A stretch of DNA of 64,000 nucleotides from Lineus longissimus. Lineage: Eukaryota > Nemertea > Pilidiophora > Heteronemertea > Lineidae. A program made the position numbers and the translations under genes. Below are positions 1-15,548 of the stretch, piece after piece; position 1 is the first letter of the stretch; each line of letters begins with the position of its first letter. The notes beneath the pieces were generated by a model. That model searched no databases. It was not told where the DNA came from and saw only the letters and a program-made list of their open reading frames with translations. Location of the stretch: positions 1,371,501-1,435,500 of the forward strand of contig NC_088310.1 of assembly GCF_910592395.1 (NCBI RefSeq). Direction: 5' to 3'.

Positions 1-2590
1 GCTGACAACTTTGGCAGATTTGATCATGTCTTCAGCTTTTTGAATATCGTCTTTGTTCAGCAGGAGTGTTGCCTGATAAGCTACAGATATGCAGTTCATA
101 CCTGAAGTGGAAGGAATCAAACACATTACTTGTTTACTGGCAAAGCTTCAGCAACATATATCAATGATGTTGTGACATCTTTATGAGTAGGTAAACTTGG
201 CATGTGAATGCGATCGATCAGAATTCCAAAATACAATATCACCATTTCCAACACTCTCATCGTCAAGATCACTATTCCAACAGGCTGTATGATCAATGTA
301 ATCTGATAATAGAACAGGTCAGTGTGGTTTTGTCCGTTCCTTTTTATGCATATCCTACCAATAAATCTCATTCTATCTCATAACCAGTTGCTCATAACAT
401 GCCTTATATACTGAAGTATACTGTGTCATTTAAGTCATGATTTCAACCCATCTCGTGCAGTAAAGAGCGATGCAAGGGACAATGGCACAACCAGGATCGC
501 ATGTTGGTTGTGAACAACCGTTCACCTAATGAGGACAGTGTCACGTACAATCAAGGAGGATTTCTTCTGAGCGCTGTTATAGCTGCTGCCCTTTGATAAA
601 GTGGATGTCGATCCTGCGTCTGTAGACACATACATGTACTTGGTTTGATATAATGTTGACCAGCAAGGCTCTGCTGGGCCACTACGTCTAACCAAATTTA
701 AGTGACTGACGCAAACTTTCAGTTAAAAGCCTCAGACATGACAAAGGCAGCAGCTTACCATCATCTCGTACCATAACACATGCCAGGGCTGTCCCAGCTT
801 CACTCGTTGTGAAGACAAAGTCTGAAATGAATGGAATTTCTGTTCATCCAGTTGACCCTACATTACATGCCCCTACCCAGTCCCCCCCCCCCCCAAAAGG
901 TCTCATTGAACCAAGATGAAAACCGCATAGCTTCCGTATACAATATGAGCATTCGAAGTACAAAGTCACAGCCACATCTGAGATACTTCCCACACCTCAC
1001 AACTTAAATTACTGAAACAAATGTCAGCACTATGCGGTGTTAGTATCTTTGAAACACTTATTGTCATCATTACCTCACTGATAATGGCATAAGAGAGTTC
1101 ATATCCGCATTATGTCTCTAGAGGAGACGGTGCTCATGTCTTTTGGAGGCGGTTGTTTCTGGACGATTTCCCACTCCCATATATTTGACAAACGAAGCGC
1201 ACTGACATCAATGTAATCAATCACCTGCATTAATTTAATGATTACCTGAATTCAGACCAGCCTCTTCATATCCAGCAAAATGCATTTTCCCAAAAACATC
1301 ATCCCCAACCTGCAATCACAAAACAAGTAAGACGCAGGGGTTATCCGCTTTGAGGAGACTGTCTTAAAGTCATATTGGAGACAGATATTCATAGGTTGTG
1401 ATCACCAGTGGAGACGATTCTATGCACTCTCGGAAGGACTGTCCTTGCGTCTTTCAGACACGGTTGCACACATGGAAGGCGACTGTCCTAAAATTTTACT
1501 AAGACAGATATTTCTTGCTTGGGATGACAAATGGAGACGGTTCTGTGCACTCTTCTCAGCAGGGATATCCTCATGTCACTCGGAGACAAGTGTTTGAGGA
1601 AGGTATCTCACTTCAGTCATTCTCTAGACATGTTTCAAGGGGCCTGTCATTCAAGTCTGTTTACATGTCTTTCAGAGCCGGTGTAACAGTAACAAATGCC
1701 CCCCTGGAAAAAGTGTCCGGCCCTATTGTATTCTGCAATTGGTTCTATAGAGACCCTGACCGTCAATAGCTCAGAGATTGAAGCGCATAATAGAATCCTT
1801 TGGTTCCCGGGCATTCTATCCTAAGACATTTTAAACTTCTAACGGCCGGTTGTTTCAATAGGGGTTTCCTTCTTGTACTTGGAGGAGACTGTCCCCACAT
1901 TACTGTCTTAGGAACTGGAGGAGCCAAGACTGCTGTTCTATCACAAGATGAGTAATGTCATGCAGGTCTCGTCCATTATAAGCTGTTTAAACTGACAAAT
2001 ATGTCTGTTACTCCTACCTTTCCAATTAGAGCAGACTTTGCCCCTAACTTTGCTGCCATGACGGCTTGGTTTGCCCCCTTGCCACCATATCCCATTGTGC
2101 AGTAACGAGCGCAGACACTCTCTCCAGGCTTGGGGAATGTGGGACAGAAACTGAAGGGAAAATATTAAATGAGTCTTTGAGACTACTGTAGTCATGGCCC
2201 GGGTCATGGCACAACCAGGTGTCTGGCTGGAGACAATATTGTCTAAACTGATTGTGACACCCCGAAGGAAATGCATGATGTGAGATTGGCCAAAAGCTGC
2301 TAAAACATTTTATAGGTTATAGAAACATGTCAACACATATCTCCACCGAAGGATGTGGTAAAACGCCCCATACCCTGTTCCTTGGTACCACGTCCCATCC
2401 AGTTCATGACCGCACTCGAAGTGTACAGTACACCCTATTGTGATATCAAGAAAGGGTAAATATGGTACGCCTACCCTTGCCATCATGCCTTGTCTTTGGC
2501 TTGGCCGGTACACCCAGTGTCTCTAGCCTAAAGATTCATTACCTACCTGTAAATATCAGTGACAATCCCACCAACACTGACCACATCCAT
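1..2590 (-). CDS. RBKS: Ribokinase, N-terminal part (cut by left window edge)
   Basis: Phosphorylates D-ribose to ribose-5-phosphate (PfkB sugar kinase family, cytosolic). Exons on the minus strand are 2547-2590, 2018-2150, 1246-1309, 759-821 and 1-101 (continues outside the window). The 135 visible codons stay in frame. The start [12 protein letters not shown] has A at -3 and G at +4. Exon 2 carries PKPGES and the family signature [19 protein letters not shown], which contacts the sugar; exon 3 begins [10 protein letters not shown]. The catalytic GAGD region lies beyond the edge. Intron phases (2,0,1,1) equal those of the second ribokinase at 55388-58674, so the two are paralogues. Signature and phases are read directly; the enzyme activity is inferred from the family. 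Confidence 0.9.
1345..1640. repeat. Degenerate intronic repeat, period about 123 bp
   Basis: Within the ribokinase intron, a block beginning agacagatatt at 1379 recurs at 1502 with many substitutions. Both copies continue through tggagacg and then gcactct. Further ggagac/actgtc words lie on both sides (1350-1365, 1440-1490, 1880-1900). It looks like an old minisatellite. Confidence 0.55.
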
Positions 2591-4336
2591 TCTCTTCTCA
2601 AAGCTTCAACTAAAACTGTACAGTATTAAGAGTCACACCACCGCAGCTTGGCCTAGACAGTGTCCCCAATTGATAATCAGCAGTTGGTTGGGTGCCAAAA
2701 ATCAATGCAAATCAGGGGATTTCCACTATCTTCTGGTTTGGCAGGCGACTTGACTGTGAATGTTCTGGTGTTTACTAGGATGTCCATAGTACAGTACCAT
2801 CTCAGACTGGTCACTTGTTATCACACACATGAATTCATTGTCCTTGAAATTATGTTGACTTGGGGATGTCCAAATTTAAGGACATCCAGCTTTTGAGATG
2901 TCCAACCTGTGTGTTTCCAAGGGGATGTAAAGGGGTCTATCTAATGCAATCAATGGCATGGACAAGTGACTGAGCTAAACTATGAGATGCCTTGGTCTCA
3001 ATCTTTTGAGAAAGGGGGTGGGGGTGGGGGTCTATCAAATCTGTCGTGGTTTGTATTGATATTGTACATCTGCCACAATGTATCCAGCTCTGAAATACAT
3101 CTAACCTATTACTGTGAAGGTCATGAAGTTGTTCAGGGTTGTTTGGTAGTTTTGGGCTTCACCCATTATCCCGTCCTTGGGGGTATAAAGTGGCTCCATG
3201 AAGGACAGTAGCTCAGGATGTGCACATGACCGGATAAGACAAAGACTCCCAAGGCTGTCAATTCATCTACTCCTAAGCTGATTAGGGGAGTAACAAGGCG
3301 ATTCACTGCATCTGGAGTGTAAGTAAAGCATGGTTCATATAAATATATTATTTATTCCTGGCTATAGCACATTCAAGAACATGTACATCCAGATATAATA
3401 AAGGCAATAACTTGGGATCTTGGAACAGGAAATGAAAACTAGGTAGAGACCGACCCACTATTTCCCTACAGATAACAAGACTACAGATTACAAGTAACAG
3501 AGGGGGATAATGTACATATTGGCAAAGGGGAAATGTAGAAATCAAGACCTCCTCAGTTAATCCATCAGTTAGTTCAGCACACAGGGTCATCTTGATTTCT
3601 CCCCTTCGCTGTTGGTCGATGCCCTATGATTAGGCCATGTTTGGAAAGTTTTGGACAAAAGTTGTACACAAAATCTGTACCAAAGAAACGAAGAGAAGGA
3701 AAGTAGCGTCATCTGTGCACACTTGTCTCTCAAATACAAATGGAACATGACCTAAACTCAGACTTGCATGTGTCTGTGTGTGCTGTCACTAATCATCTGC
3801 TTAAGTCATGAGTAGATCTCAACAAACATTTGAGAGACAGGCAGACAAGACAAGCATCCCATTCAAATCATCCTCTCATGTTCTACTCCAATACAAAACA
3901 CTTCTTACAAAATTGAATACTTGGTATTGAGATGGAGATAAAAATTCCACAATGCCGTTGTGAAGACCAATATACATATATTACAAATGCCAAGTTTCAG
4001 CAAATTTACATGCATAATAACGACACTACAGCAATGTGTATTTCAATTTAGATGAGCTGCAAGAAAACACAATGAACTCGATCGGCGAAATTCAAACATT
4101 TTCTTTAGAACAGGCAATGAACAGAGCATCACTCTAAGCATTTAATTTCATTTTGTGCGGCTAAGTCTGAGATTTCTGTTGAGATGCCACACCAATCAAA
4201 CAGCTTGCATATGACAAGTGCTAGTCTGTAACACAATAAATGGCAGTTGATGAAGCAGAAATGCAATAGGAACACAAAGGAGGCAGCCCACATGGTCACT
4301 TGACAATAGTTACATGTTCGAGTATGATACAATACA
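2591..4336. other. Intergenic region and ZNF839-like 3' UTR
   Basis: No coding exon is supported here. The left part is upstream DNA of the first ribokinase. The right part (about 3335-4336) is probably the 3' UTR of the ZNF839-like gene, because a minus-strand AATAAA lies at 3351-3356 (TTTATT on the plus strand). A G-rich run lies near 3015-3035. Confidence 0.6.
3351..3356 (-). promoter_or_regulatory. Poly(A) signal for the ZNF839-like gene
   Basis: AATAAA on the minus strand, about 980 bases downstream of the stop codon at 4337. It is the first canonical signal I noticed in a plausible position; the link to the gene is inferred. Confidence 0.45.
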
Positions 4337-8099
<3,763 letters not shown>

Positions 8100-8857
8100 C
8101 TTGGTTGTGTACTTTTGAGCTGCAAAGGCTCTTGGTAAACGATTTTTTTGGAAATGGAAAGTCAAGATGTGGCAATCTATGAATGTAGGCAACCCTTAGA
8201 TATCAAACAACAAACTGAAGGCGAACTGAATATGGATAAATTCATCATTTGAGGTTAAAAAGTGAATTCCCGTTGGCGCGTTTTATGATATCGACGATTG
8301 ATGTCATCCTTTCACGGAAGGTGGCAGCAGCTGACGGGCAATCCGAAATCTATGGTGGCCGATCAGCCAAACATAAATTTATAGCGTTGGGAACAGGTGG
8401 CGCTCCAGTTTGGTAGAGTAACTTTAAATGTTCCCCTGTACAGCGAAGTTGATGTCAGGTAAGGTATTGTTTTACTGATCGAGACCCGTGGCCTTGATAA
8501 ATCAGAGATTAAAAATGCATCGAAGCAATCATTCATCCCTGCCACACTCTCTTCTGAGGATATATGTATTTAAAACTGTAACACCTGTTCGTCGTGATCA
8601 TAAATTGACAATTTCTTCTATGATGATATCATTTGAACAGATAATCCTCAAAAAAGAACACCAAGAACTGAAATTTTAAAATCATCGTTTATTTTTGGTC
8701 TTTGGCATTTCAGGATGGTCAGGTCAAAAGAGCCACGGAGCGGAGCTAAAATCTTCATAATGGTAAACCTTTTAGGGAACAAAATCTCGCCCTCTACATC
8801 TACCAGACAAATTTGAATATGTCAGGACTTTTCTTGGTCAATGTCTTCGTAAATTAA
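8100..8857. other. ZNF839-like promoter region and lectin 3' UTR
   Basis: No coding exon seen. The lectin-like gene upstream (minus strand) probably ends here, with an AATAAA at 8688-8693. The rest, about 8100-8500, is the 5' flank of the ZNF839-like gene; no clear TATA box was found. Confidence 0.55.
8688..8693 (-). promoter_or_regulatory. Poly(A) signal for the C-type lectin-like gene
   Basis: Minus-strand AATAAA about 165 bases downstream of the stop codon at 8858; assignment by position. Confidence 0.5.
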
Positions 8858-10440
8858 TTAGAACTCTATCCACCTGAATGACACTGTGAGGACAACAGCG
8901 GACAGCACGAGAAGGCGCCGGACACTGGCATTGGAACTAACTGCGGCAGACGATGGTTCCGGTAACAACAAATACCAGTACGAATTTGGGTTGGTCTTCA
9001 TATCTGAAATGATAAAGTCGATCAGGTTGCAGTGGGATGGTAGCGTTACCTTGGTTATTCCGAATATCTCTCTTCTTTGTGAGACAAGAAACGAGTTTAT
9101 TACACAAAATTTCAATTTGATGTTGCTGAGGCACTCACGCGCCAACCACACTTAGAAACGAGTACAAGAGACGAAAGACCAGGCCTACTTATAGGCCTGA
9201 TGGTGGTGGTTTTTATTAGGAGATATGAACTTTATTACCGCTGGACGCATAATTAAAAAATCCCATACCAAGTCCCTTCTTCACGAAGCAAACGTAATTC
9301 AACTGGTCCTGGCAGGATGCGAACGATTCATTTCCAACCCTAAAGTCGTAGACTGGGCACATGGTCGAGTTGCCTGTCGAGGAGTCATGGCCGCCTTCCT
9401 GAAGTTTCCACACCCTGTCGTCATCGGCAGCGCCACTGGATGAGAACATTATAAACAGGGATGTGTTTAACATTTTGACCATGGGGCTCTCTCAGTCTGG
9501 ACGTGGAGAGGGCAGATGATCAATTCTCGTCGTCATAAAGCTGCATAGAAACATGCTTTTTCGCCGGCCAATTTAGCACGCGCGCTCAGACTCAGTGGGT
9601 AAATTTGACACGCCTGCTACAGCTGATAAAGGGTGGCGTCTGATGGGCAGCTTAGCCCCTGCCCCATGAAAGCCTGCTCTAAATTTACTAACCTCACTTC
9701 GTTTAAAACATGCTTGACCAAAGGCTCTGAGGCATCGCCAAGGATGTCCACCTTTATTCCCGGTCTGCTGTAGCTGCGACAATGGGCTCTTGCCGTGACA
9801 AAATCTTGAACGTCCGAACTCCGCGCGTAATTGTAACCAGTCCATCGATCTGGTGTTATGTCATCTGGCCAGAATTCTGGTATGTACTGCCAAACTGAAC
9901 AGAACGCAGATTTTGTTAAGTATTACCAATTGGTTTTACGGCCAGGCAAAACACCACGGTCTCGCTCCGCCGTGGTGTCTATCGGGGAGTTGCGCGACGG
10001 ATTGTCGTCCAAATCGGCAGCAACTCGCCGTTTGGGGATCGTGCCTGCCGGGGAGAGTAAATGGTTATTCACTTGCTGGTTGTATCTCATGAAATAAGGA
10101 GAGATGAAACTTGGATAAACTTTTCATAACCCACTGGATAACCAGACTGGTACTACACACGGCAACATAAGATTTCTCAGTCCTCTCGGAACAACGCCCG
10201 TCGGGGATAATCTCATCCACGAAATCTCAAATCCCCTCAGTGACACGCACCGTCATTGGGAATATCCTATACCTTTACATTTCCTTTTTGGTGCCCGGCC
10301 AAGAGAACAAATAGAGTGGACCCTTCACTGCCGATCACCAAAGAAGAAAAGTCACGCTTACCTAAGACGTTACATGTTGCCGTGTTAAAAAGGAAAAATA
10401 ACAGAGCTGTCGATGTGGTCCAACTGCTTTCTTGGTTCAT
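8858..10440 (-). CDS. Secreted C-type lectin-like protein
   Basis: Probable extracellular or membrane-tethered carbohydrate- or ligand-binding protein. Minus-strand exons: 10362-10440, 9698-9894, 9269-9488 and 8858-9003, giving 213 aa. Exon 1 is a signal peptide (MNQESSWTTSTALLFFLF, then NTATC). Exon 2 has WTGYNYARSS and ARAHCRSYS, the first domain Cys, then VDILGDASEPLVKHVL. Exon 3 has GAADDDRVWKL, TMCPVYDF and FASCQDQLNYVC, the usual final Cys pair. Exon 4 ends with a hydrophobic stretch (RRLLVLSAVVLTVSF) that could be a GPI-type or membrane tail. The exon 2/3 junction is the weak point: a phase-0 pair (gtgagg at 9698, acceptor at 9488) keeps more of the domain, while a phase-2 pair would drop about 15 residues. 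EPN or QPD sugar-binding triplets are not visible, so Ca-dependent sugar binding is doubtful. Confidence 0.7.
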
Positions 10441-11370
10441 CTCGCAGTTGCGGAACTTTGCGTCCGTGCTCGTGTAGGTTTCATACAAGTAGTATATATA
10501 TTCTTGGATGTATAAGCCTATGCGGGTACAGAGTTTAAACAGACGAAACCAAGGCCTACGTATTCACCAATCCCAGCATATTCATCCCGAATCTTTACGT
10601 CACTCGCTATCATCCTGCCCGCACAGCCTGTCGTTGATTCAAGCGACCTTGTTACGCACTAGACCTTTTATACGAATATACTAATGCACAGATCGCATTC
10701 AGTTTCGATACTCCGAAGGACGCAAGTTCAATAATTAGATGTACTCCATCCTCGGAGACACGGAAGTTCATCTCAATTGATAGATTATTTTTCATACCCT
10801 ATGTGGTCCTTGACCAATACCTTTTGGCATTCGTCATACATGAAGAAAGGCAGTAGGTCTACCTTTAGTTAGGCTTTATACGGTCTGTGGGCGTAAATAT
10901 TTGAACAGACGCATCAGCTTCATCGACTTCTAATCGACTCAGAGAATAGCATTGCCTCGACAGACGCCGCTCGAAGCAGCACAGCAGCCTGCCTCATTCC
11001 GCGCTTTGAATCAACCATCATTTTAAACCATCCAAACACCTCAAAATACCGGAAGACAAAAATTCAATCGGAAACTGTGTTATTATTGTGTTTGAATCTA
11101 TCTTTGAGACTGTTACTAAAATAGTGTCTCAATGTTGCTAACTTCATTCAATCAAGGTCCTGCCACATCATTCATTATACAATGTCCTTCAAGGACAGCT
11201 AGAGAGACCAATTAGACCTCAGATTACAATCGTCCAGTGGACTGCTGTCTTTCTCACGAACTACCACATGTCCTGGGTCCAAGGTACAGTAGGTCCTCAT
11301 GTCATCTATCCTGATCACGTAACTCATGGCACAACGGTTAATAGAGATATAGTTCCGAGGTTTAAGAACA
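10441..11370. other. Intergenic: lectin 5' flank and calmodulin-like 3' UTR
   Basis: No exon is supported. The region is AT-rich; the part near 11370 must hold the 3' UTR of the calmodulin-like gene, but I did not find a canonical AATAAA close to its stop. Confidence 0.45.
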
Positions 11371-14177
11371 TCAGAATGTAGCCATGATTTTGGCAAATTC
11401 TGAAATGAAAAACAAGCATGCTTTATCAATAACTTATTTAGATTGAGTACAATGCAGAAAGCTACATGTCCAATAGCTTCTCAAAGACGACGAGGAAAAC
11501 TGCTCGTAATACATGTCCTACATTTAGGCCTTCAAGTCAGTTCTCGTTAGAAAATTCCCGGGGAAATTCCACCATTCTTCGTGACAAGCTATGTTTTGGT
11601 TGTACAGTACTTGCCTTCGTAGCTGACGACGCCGTCTCCGTCCAAGTCCGCCTCCCGGACCATCTCGTCCACTTCCTCTTCGGTCAGCTTCTCCCCCAAG
11701 TTGGCCATGACCACCTTTAGCTGGGCAGCGTTCAGGAAGCCATTGCCCTCCTTATCGAACACTCGGAACGCTTCCCGTATCTCCTCCTCGCTGTCAGCGT
11801 CCCGCATCTTCTTGGCCATCATGGCCAGGAACTCCTCAAAGTCGATAGTGCCATTCCCTGGAAATAATCAATAAGAGAAAGTCATATATTTTCCCGGGAG
11901 CCAAATTGGAAGCCTTCGTGAACAATCTGAAACTTCATCAATTACATCCTTTCAACACTCCTGATTGACAACACATGGAAAACTCACTCCAGAACAGAAA
12001 GTGCCCACCTCACTCACCATTTCCTGGAGTTCAGACTCTGACGGATTTCGCCTATATAAGGGACCTCGTGGCGGTCTTAAGCTGTTGCTGCACCCCACAC
12101 AAAACACACCCCAGCCTCCTGGCTTACCATCTGTGTCCACCTCATTGACCATCTCCTGGAGTTCAGACTCTGACGGATTCTGCCCAAGGGACCTCATCAC
12201 GGTCCCAAGCTCTTTCGTTGTGATGTCACCGTCGCCATCTTTGTCGAATAGCGAGAAAGCCTCTCGAAACTCTATTGGAAAAGGTGTATAGAAAGGTAAC
12301 CATCTTGTACCACTAGTTGCGCTGATGGTCGCGGATTCGTCCACCCCGCGCAACTAGCGGTACAAGATAAGGGAACCACCCTGTAATGATGATGATCAAC
12401 AATTTTATACTTTATTCACTATACATCTACTCGGAAGATCGGAAAATGGATGCAATCAGTCGCAAAATGTATTCTTCTGAAAGTACACACATGATATAAC
12501 CTAATCCGTCACCATACAAAACGGACGAAATTTTTTCAGAGGGACACCTGCGACTGCTACACCAGTTCAGCATTGTCTCAGGCCACTTCTCCTTTACGCA
12601 CACTCGGATGTCAAACTAACCGAAGCCTTCGTTGTAGCTACTTTAAACCAATGCTTTGTTATTTCTCACCACTTTCCACGTTATCGCGTAATTGGTACAT
12701 TCGGAAGCAATTCACTGGGATTGAATGGAATGGTTCGTTATCGTTGAATAGCTATTGCTATGGAGATACACTAATTGATTGAAAGTGCAGTGTACAATGG
12801 GCTGACAGTCATAAACACGACATTGTGCCATCATCAATACTCTCTCACTTTTATAAGACCACTTACACCTTATGCTTGAATAATATGTCTGCCATGGAGA
12901 ATGAAATTGTTCGTGCCTTAAAACCACATGAGCTTATATAAGTGAATACAGAGTACATATGCATACTCCAGTTTCACTTCGTCTAAGATCGGTTATTGAT
13001 GTTAAATTCAAGCAAGATTACTATGAAATTGAAACAAAAGTCAAGCCGGAAATGACGTCTTCACCATCGGACAACTCGGTGTCGCAAACCCATTTTCTAT
13101 CCAAATTGAACAAATTGAATAAAGTCGAACCAATAGGTCGGTATTAGATTGGTGGGGCAAGAGATATTATGATATTCATATTTGACCCACCTGCTATCTG
13201 TTCCTCTGAGAGACTATTGTCCTGTGTTTCTGACGACTGAAAATAACGACATTGTATGGTAGAATAATTGACATAATATATTGTAAATTTTTATTCGTCT
13301 AAGACCGGATTCACTGCGTCCAGAGTGTACATGAAAGCTGGGTATAATGGGGACTGAGCGGGAAACTGTGTAAAACGCTTATGTTGATATAGGCCTTTAG
13401 AAGCGAGTTTCGATAACCGCCGTTGGTTGGTAATTCTTCGAGTTGTTGATCAACAGGATAGTGTATTGCTGTTTTCATTAAGATCTCCTGCCAAAAGGGC
13501 CTTTGGTATGACCTGTTAGCCGCTGTTACACCGTTAGCGAAGCTTTAGAAAAGACATTTCCTTTATTTTCTATTCATTCGTGTTGGACTTTGTATAGATT
13601 TGTTAAATCAGAGTGCTAGAATTAATGTTGAGGGGCCTTTAATCCGTCCAAAATACTACTTTGTTGCTTACTAATTCGATTAAACCTATTCACAGACTTG
13701 ATCGGCAACTTATTGAGAAACTTCTTGCGAATTCAAAACAATTTCAAAGTTTTATTGGCATGTGTTCGTGGGCAAATAGCAAAGCAGGCGTATGAACGGT
13801 TGCTAAATAATCCATCGAAGTTCGGCTTCGTCGTCAGCTTTTGCAAGTTTCCCATTGAGAATACAATGTTCAAAAGCGCTCACACTCAATGTTCCCGGAA
13901 GAGAAAGAAAATGAATTTTTCTCAGAAAAGCAATGATTTCTGTTACACCAGTATAGGGACAAACAGGTGACAAAATCAAAAGCAGAACCCAGAAGAAAAC
14001 AGAAAGGTGATGGTACCAAGCGTAATGAGGTGGCGTAGTCCTGCAGACTAGTCCTATACAGTGATGACGACGATGATGATGATGACGTCAACGACGATGA
14101 ATGATAATGATGAAGATGTTGATCTTCAGAGAGTAAATGTGATTGTGAAAACTATATAATACATGTACACTTACCAT
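11371..14177 (-). CDS. Calmodulin-like EF-hand calcium-binding protein
   Basis: Ca2+ sensor of the calmodulin family, expected to be cytosolic or nuclear. Minus-strand exons: 14175-14177 (the ATG alone), 13191-13236, 12128-12271, 11615-11857 and 11371-11399, giving 154 aa. An intron directly after the ATG is the classic calmodulin layout. The N-terminus ([15 protein letters not shown]) is about six residues longer than in calmodulin. Loops 1 ([12 protein letters not shown]), 2 ([12 protein letters not shown]) and 4 ([12 protein letters not shown]) are canonical. Loop 3 is [12 protein letters not shown], with Gln at position 12 (residue 110) instead of Glu, which should weaken Ca2+ binding there. 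The tail is EFAKIMATF rather than the usual calmodulin ending. The last intron uses a GC donor (GAAG|gcaagt). It is a divergent calmodulin paralogue, not the conserved calmodulin. Confidence 0.88.
12002..12090 (-). pseudogene. Relic of a duplicated calmodulin exon 2 in the intron
   Basis: The plus-strand block around tcctggagttcagactctga at 12022 repeats the one at 12154 inside exon 2, an offset of 132 bases. Similarity continues on both sides (aagggacctc, then c-aagct) with substitutions. The copy covers the 3' half of exon 2, decodes as [13 protein letters not shown], and then decays. It has no clean splice sites, so I read it as a dead partial tandem duplication. Confidence 0.8.
12302..12368. 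repeat. 21-bp inverted repeat (hairpin) beside exon 2
   Basis: Arms 12302-12322 (atcttgtaccactagttgcg, plus one base) and 12348-12368 pair at 20 of 21 positions across a 25-base loop. It lies about 30 bases upstream of the exon 2 acceptor of the calmodulin-like gene, in the intron. Confidence 0.85.
14040..14118. repeat. GAT/GAC trinucleotide-rich microsatellite
   Basis: Imperfect runs of gat, gac and aat triplets in the first intron of the calmodulin-like gene. Simple sequence with no coding evidence. Confidence 0.8.
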
Positions 14178-15548
14178 TGTTAGTTGCCTCGACTTAGACG
14201 CACGCGCACAGGAAAGATGATATCGATAAATTTACATGGAATATTTCCGTGTCAGCAATAAACTAATAGTCGGGCCAAATCAATAAGCTCTACCATTGGG
14301 TAGGAAATATTGGCGCTAATGCACAATACCGACGATCACTCCAAGTCAACCATTCATTCGCACATAATTCCAAACAAAAAGTGCCAGTATAATTCCCAGT
14401 GGAAACACTGGTTGATTATAGCGGAACCATTGCTTGCGATTGTAATAAGATTACTATTTAATGACCGGTGATTTTTACAACCGTTAAGCCGTATCGAAGG
14501 GCCTTTGGCACGCATGGGTCGAAGGCATGAAATATCATGTCGTGCGGAAACGTACATATTTCTCATAATCTCATGTCACGTCGTTTGAAATTTTTGTCAA
14601 AAACTAATGAGAAAAAGAAAGAGACACCGACATTAGTATCTTCATGGTGAATCATCAACGATGTTATAAAAACGACACTTAAGATTAAAAGAACGGTCTA
14701 ATAACAAGCCGTATGCATTATCCGGACAGACAAAAGAAAAGTCACCAAAGAATTGAGAAATCATGTAGCATATTAACTCAGGACAGTCCCATTGCTGGTG
14801 TATATCGCCAAACGCCCCAACGATCTCGGTGCGCGTCCGCGAGATCCATCGGAGTTTTTCAATGCTGATGTCGCGGTTCGCCGTTGTGGTGTTGAGCCCT
14901 TCGGGCATATTGTCCAGGTCAACCGCGTCCTCAGTCATACCCAAGTTAAAAGAGCGTCAGATGACTGATGTACCGATGCCAGCCGGGGTATCCAGAAAAA
15001 AGTTCGCGAGGTTGGAGCTATCATAGAGGATCTTTGGTTTCAAGCATCAGCTGATTGCAAGGCTTATCGGTTGAAAATACAATAAACGAGTATACATGGT
15101 GTAGACAGATATAATGACAACGTAGGCCCTACAAAGAAGGATACAATAGGGCCTACAGAATACAAGTACCATGTAATTTTTATGCGCGTTTAATCTCTGA
15201 GGTATAGAAGGTATGGCTCTTTACAGACCCATAAGATAGGAAAGGACAGCTCAGACTGATACACTGTAGGTCTCGTCTTTGTCGAAAGCAAAACTCCATT
15301 AATTTACAAACGGCGCCCCATAAATAACATTGACCACAGACAGGTTGCACAGGTTGTTCCAAAAGAAAGTAACCCGTTTTCAAACTACCACGGAATTTAA
15401 AAAGAACAGTTCTAATCAAGAAGAACCGTTTGAATACAAAGTATATGACACAAAATGTGCCATTGAAGATTATGCTTTTGTCCAAAAATCTCATTTCTTT
15501 GGCAGAGAACGTCACAAATGTAAGGTCTGCAGATGACCTGTGATAACT
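14178..15548. other. Head-to-head spacer between calmodulin-like gene and CGRRF1
   Basis: Holds the 5' flanks of two divergent genes. No TATA box was clear for either. Apart from the uncertain open frame at 14642-14943, I see nothing coding. Confidence 0.5.
14642..14943 (-). CDS. Unassigned open frame of about 99 codons, possibly a gene remnant
   Basis: Begins at an ATG (MTEDAVDLDNMPEGLNTTT...) and runs without a stop into RFYNIVDDSP. The first 45 codons are GC-richer than the surroundings and look codon-like; the second half reads more like random sequence. No family recognised and no splice sites chosen. It could be one real exon of an unseen gene, a decayed gene, or chance. Confidence 0.25.

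Noticed and set aside
9853-10097. Two overlapping plus-strand frames of 79 codons
   Set aside because: They run through exon 2 and intron 1 of the lectin-like gene on the other strand and show no domain.
11952-12353. Continuous frame joining calmodulin exon 2 to the downstream copy as one protein
   Set aside because: It reads through the exon 2 donor; the second copy is decayed and has no clean splice sites.
15180-15515. Minus-strand 111-codon frame upstream of CGRRF1
   Set aside because: Composition is Phe/Cys-rich as expected for chance reading of AT-rich spacer, and it lies across the likely CGRRF1 promoter.
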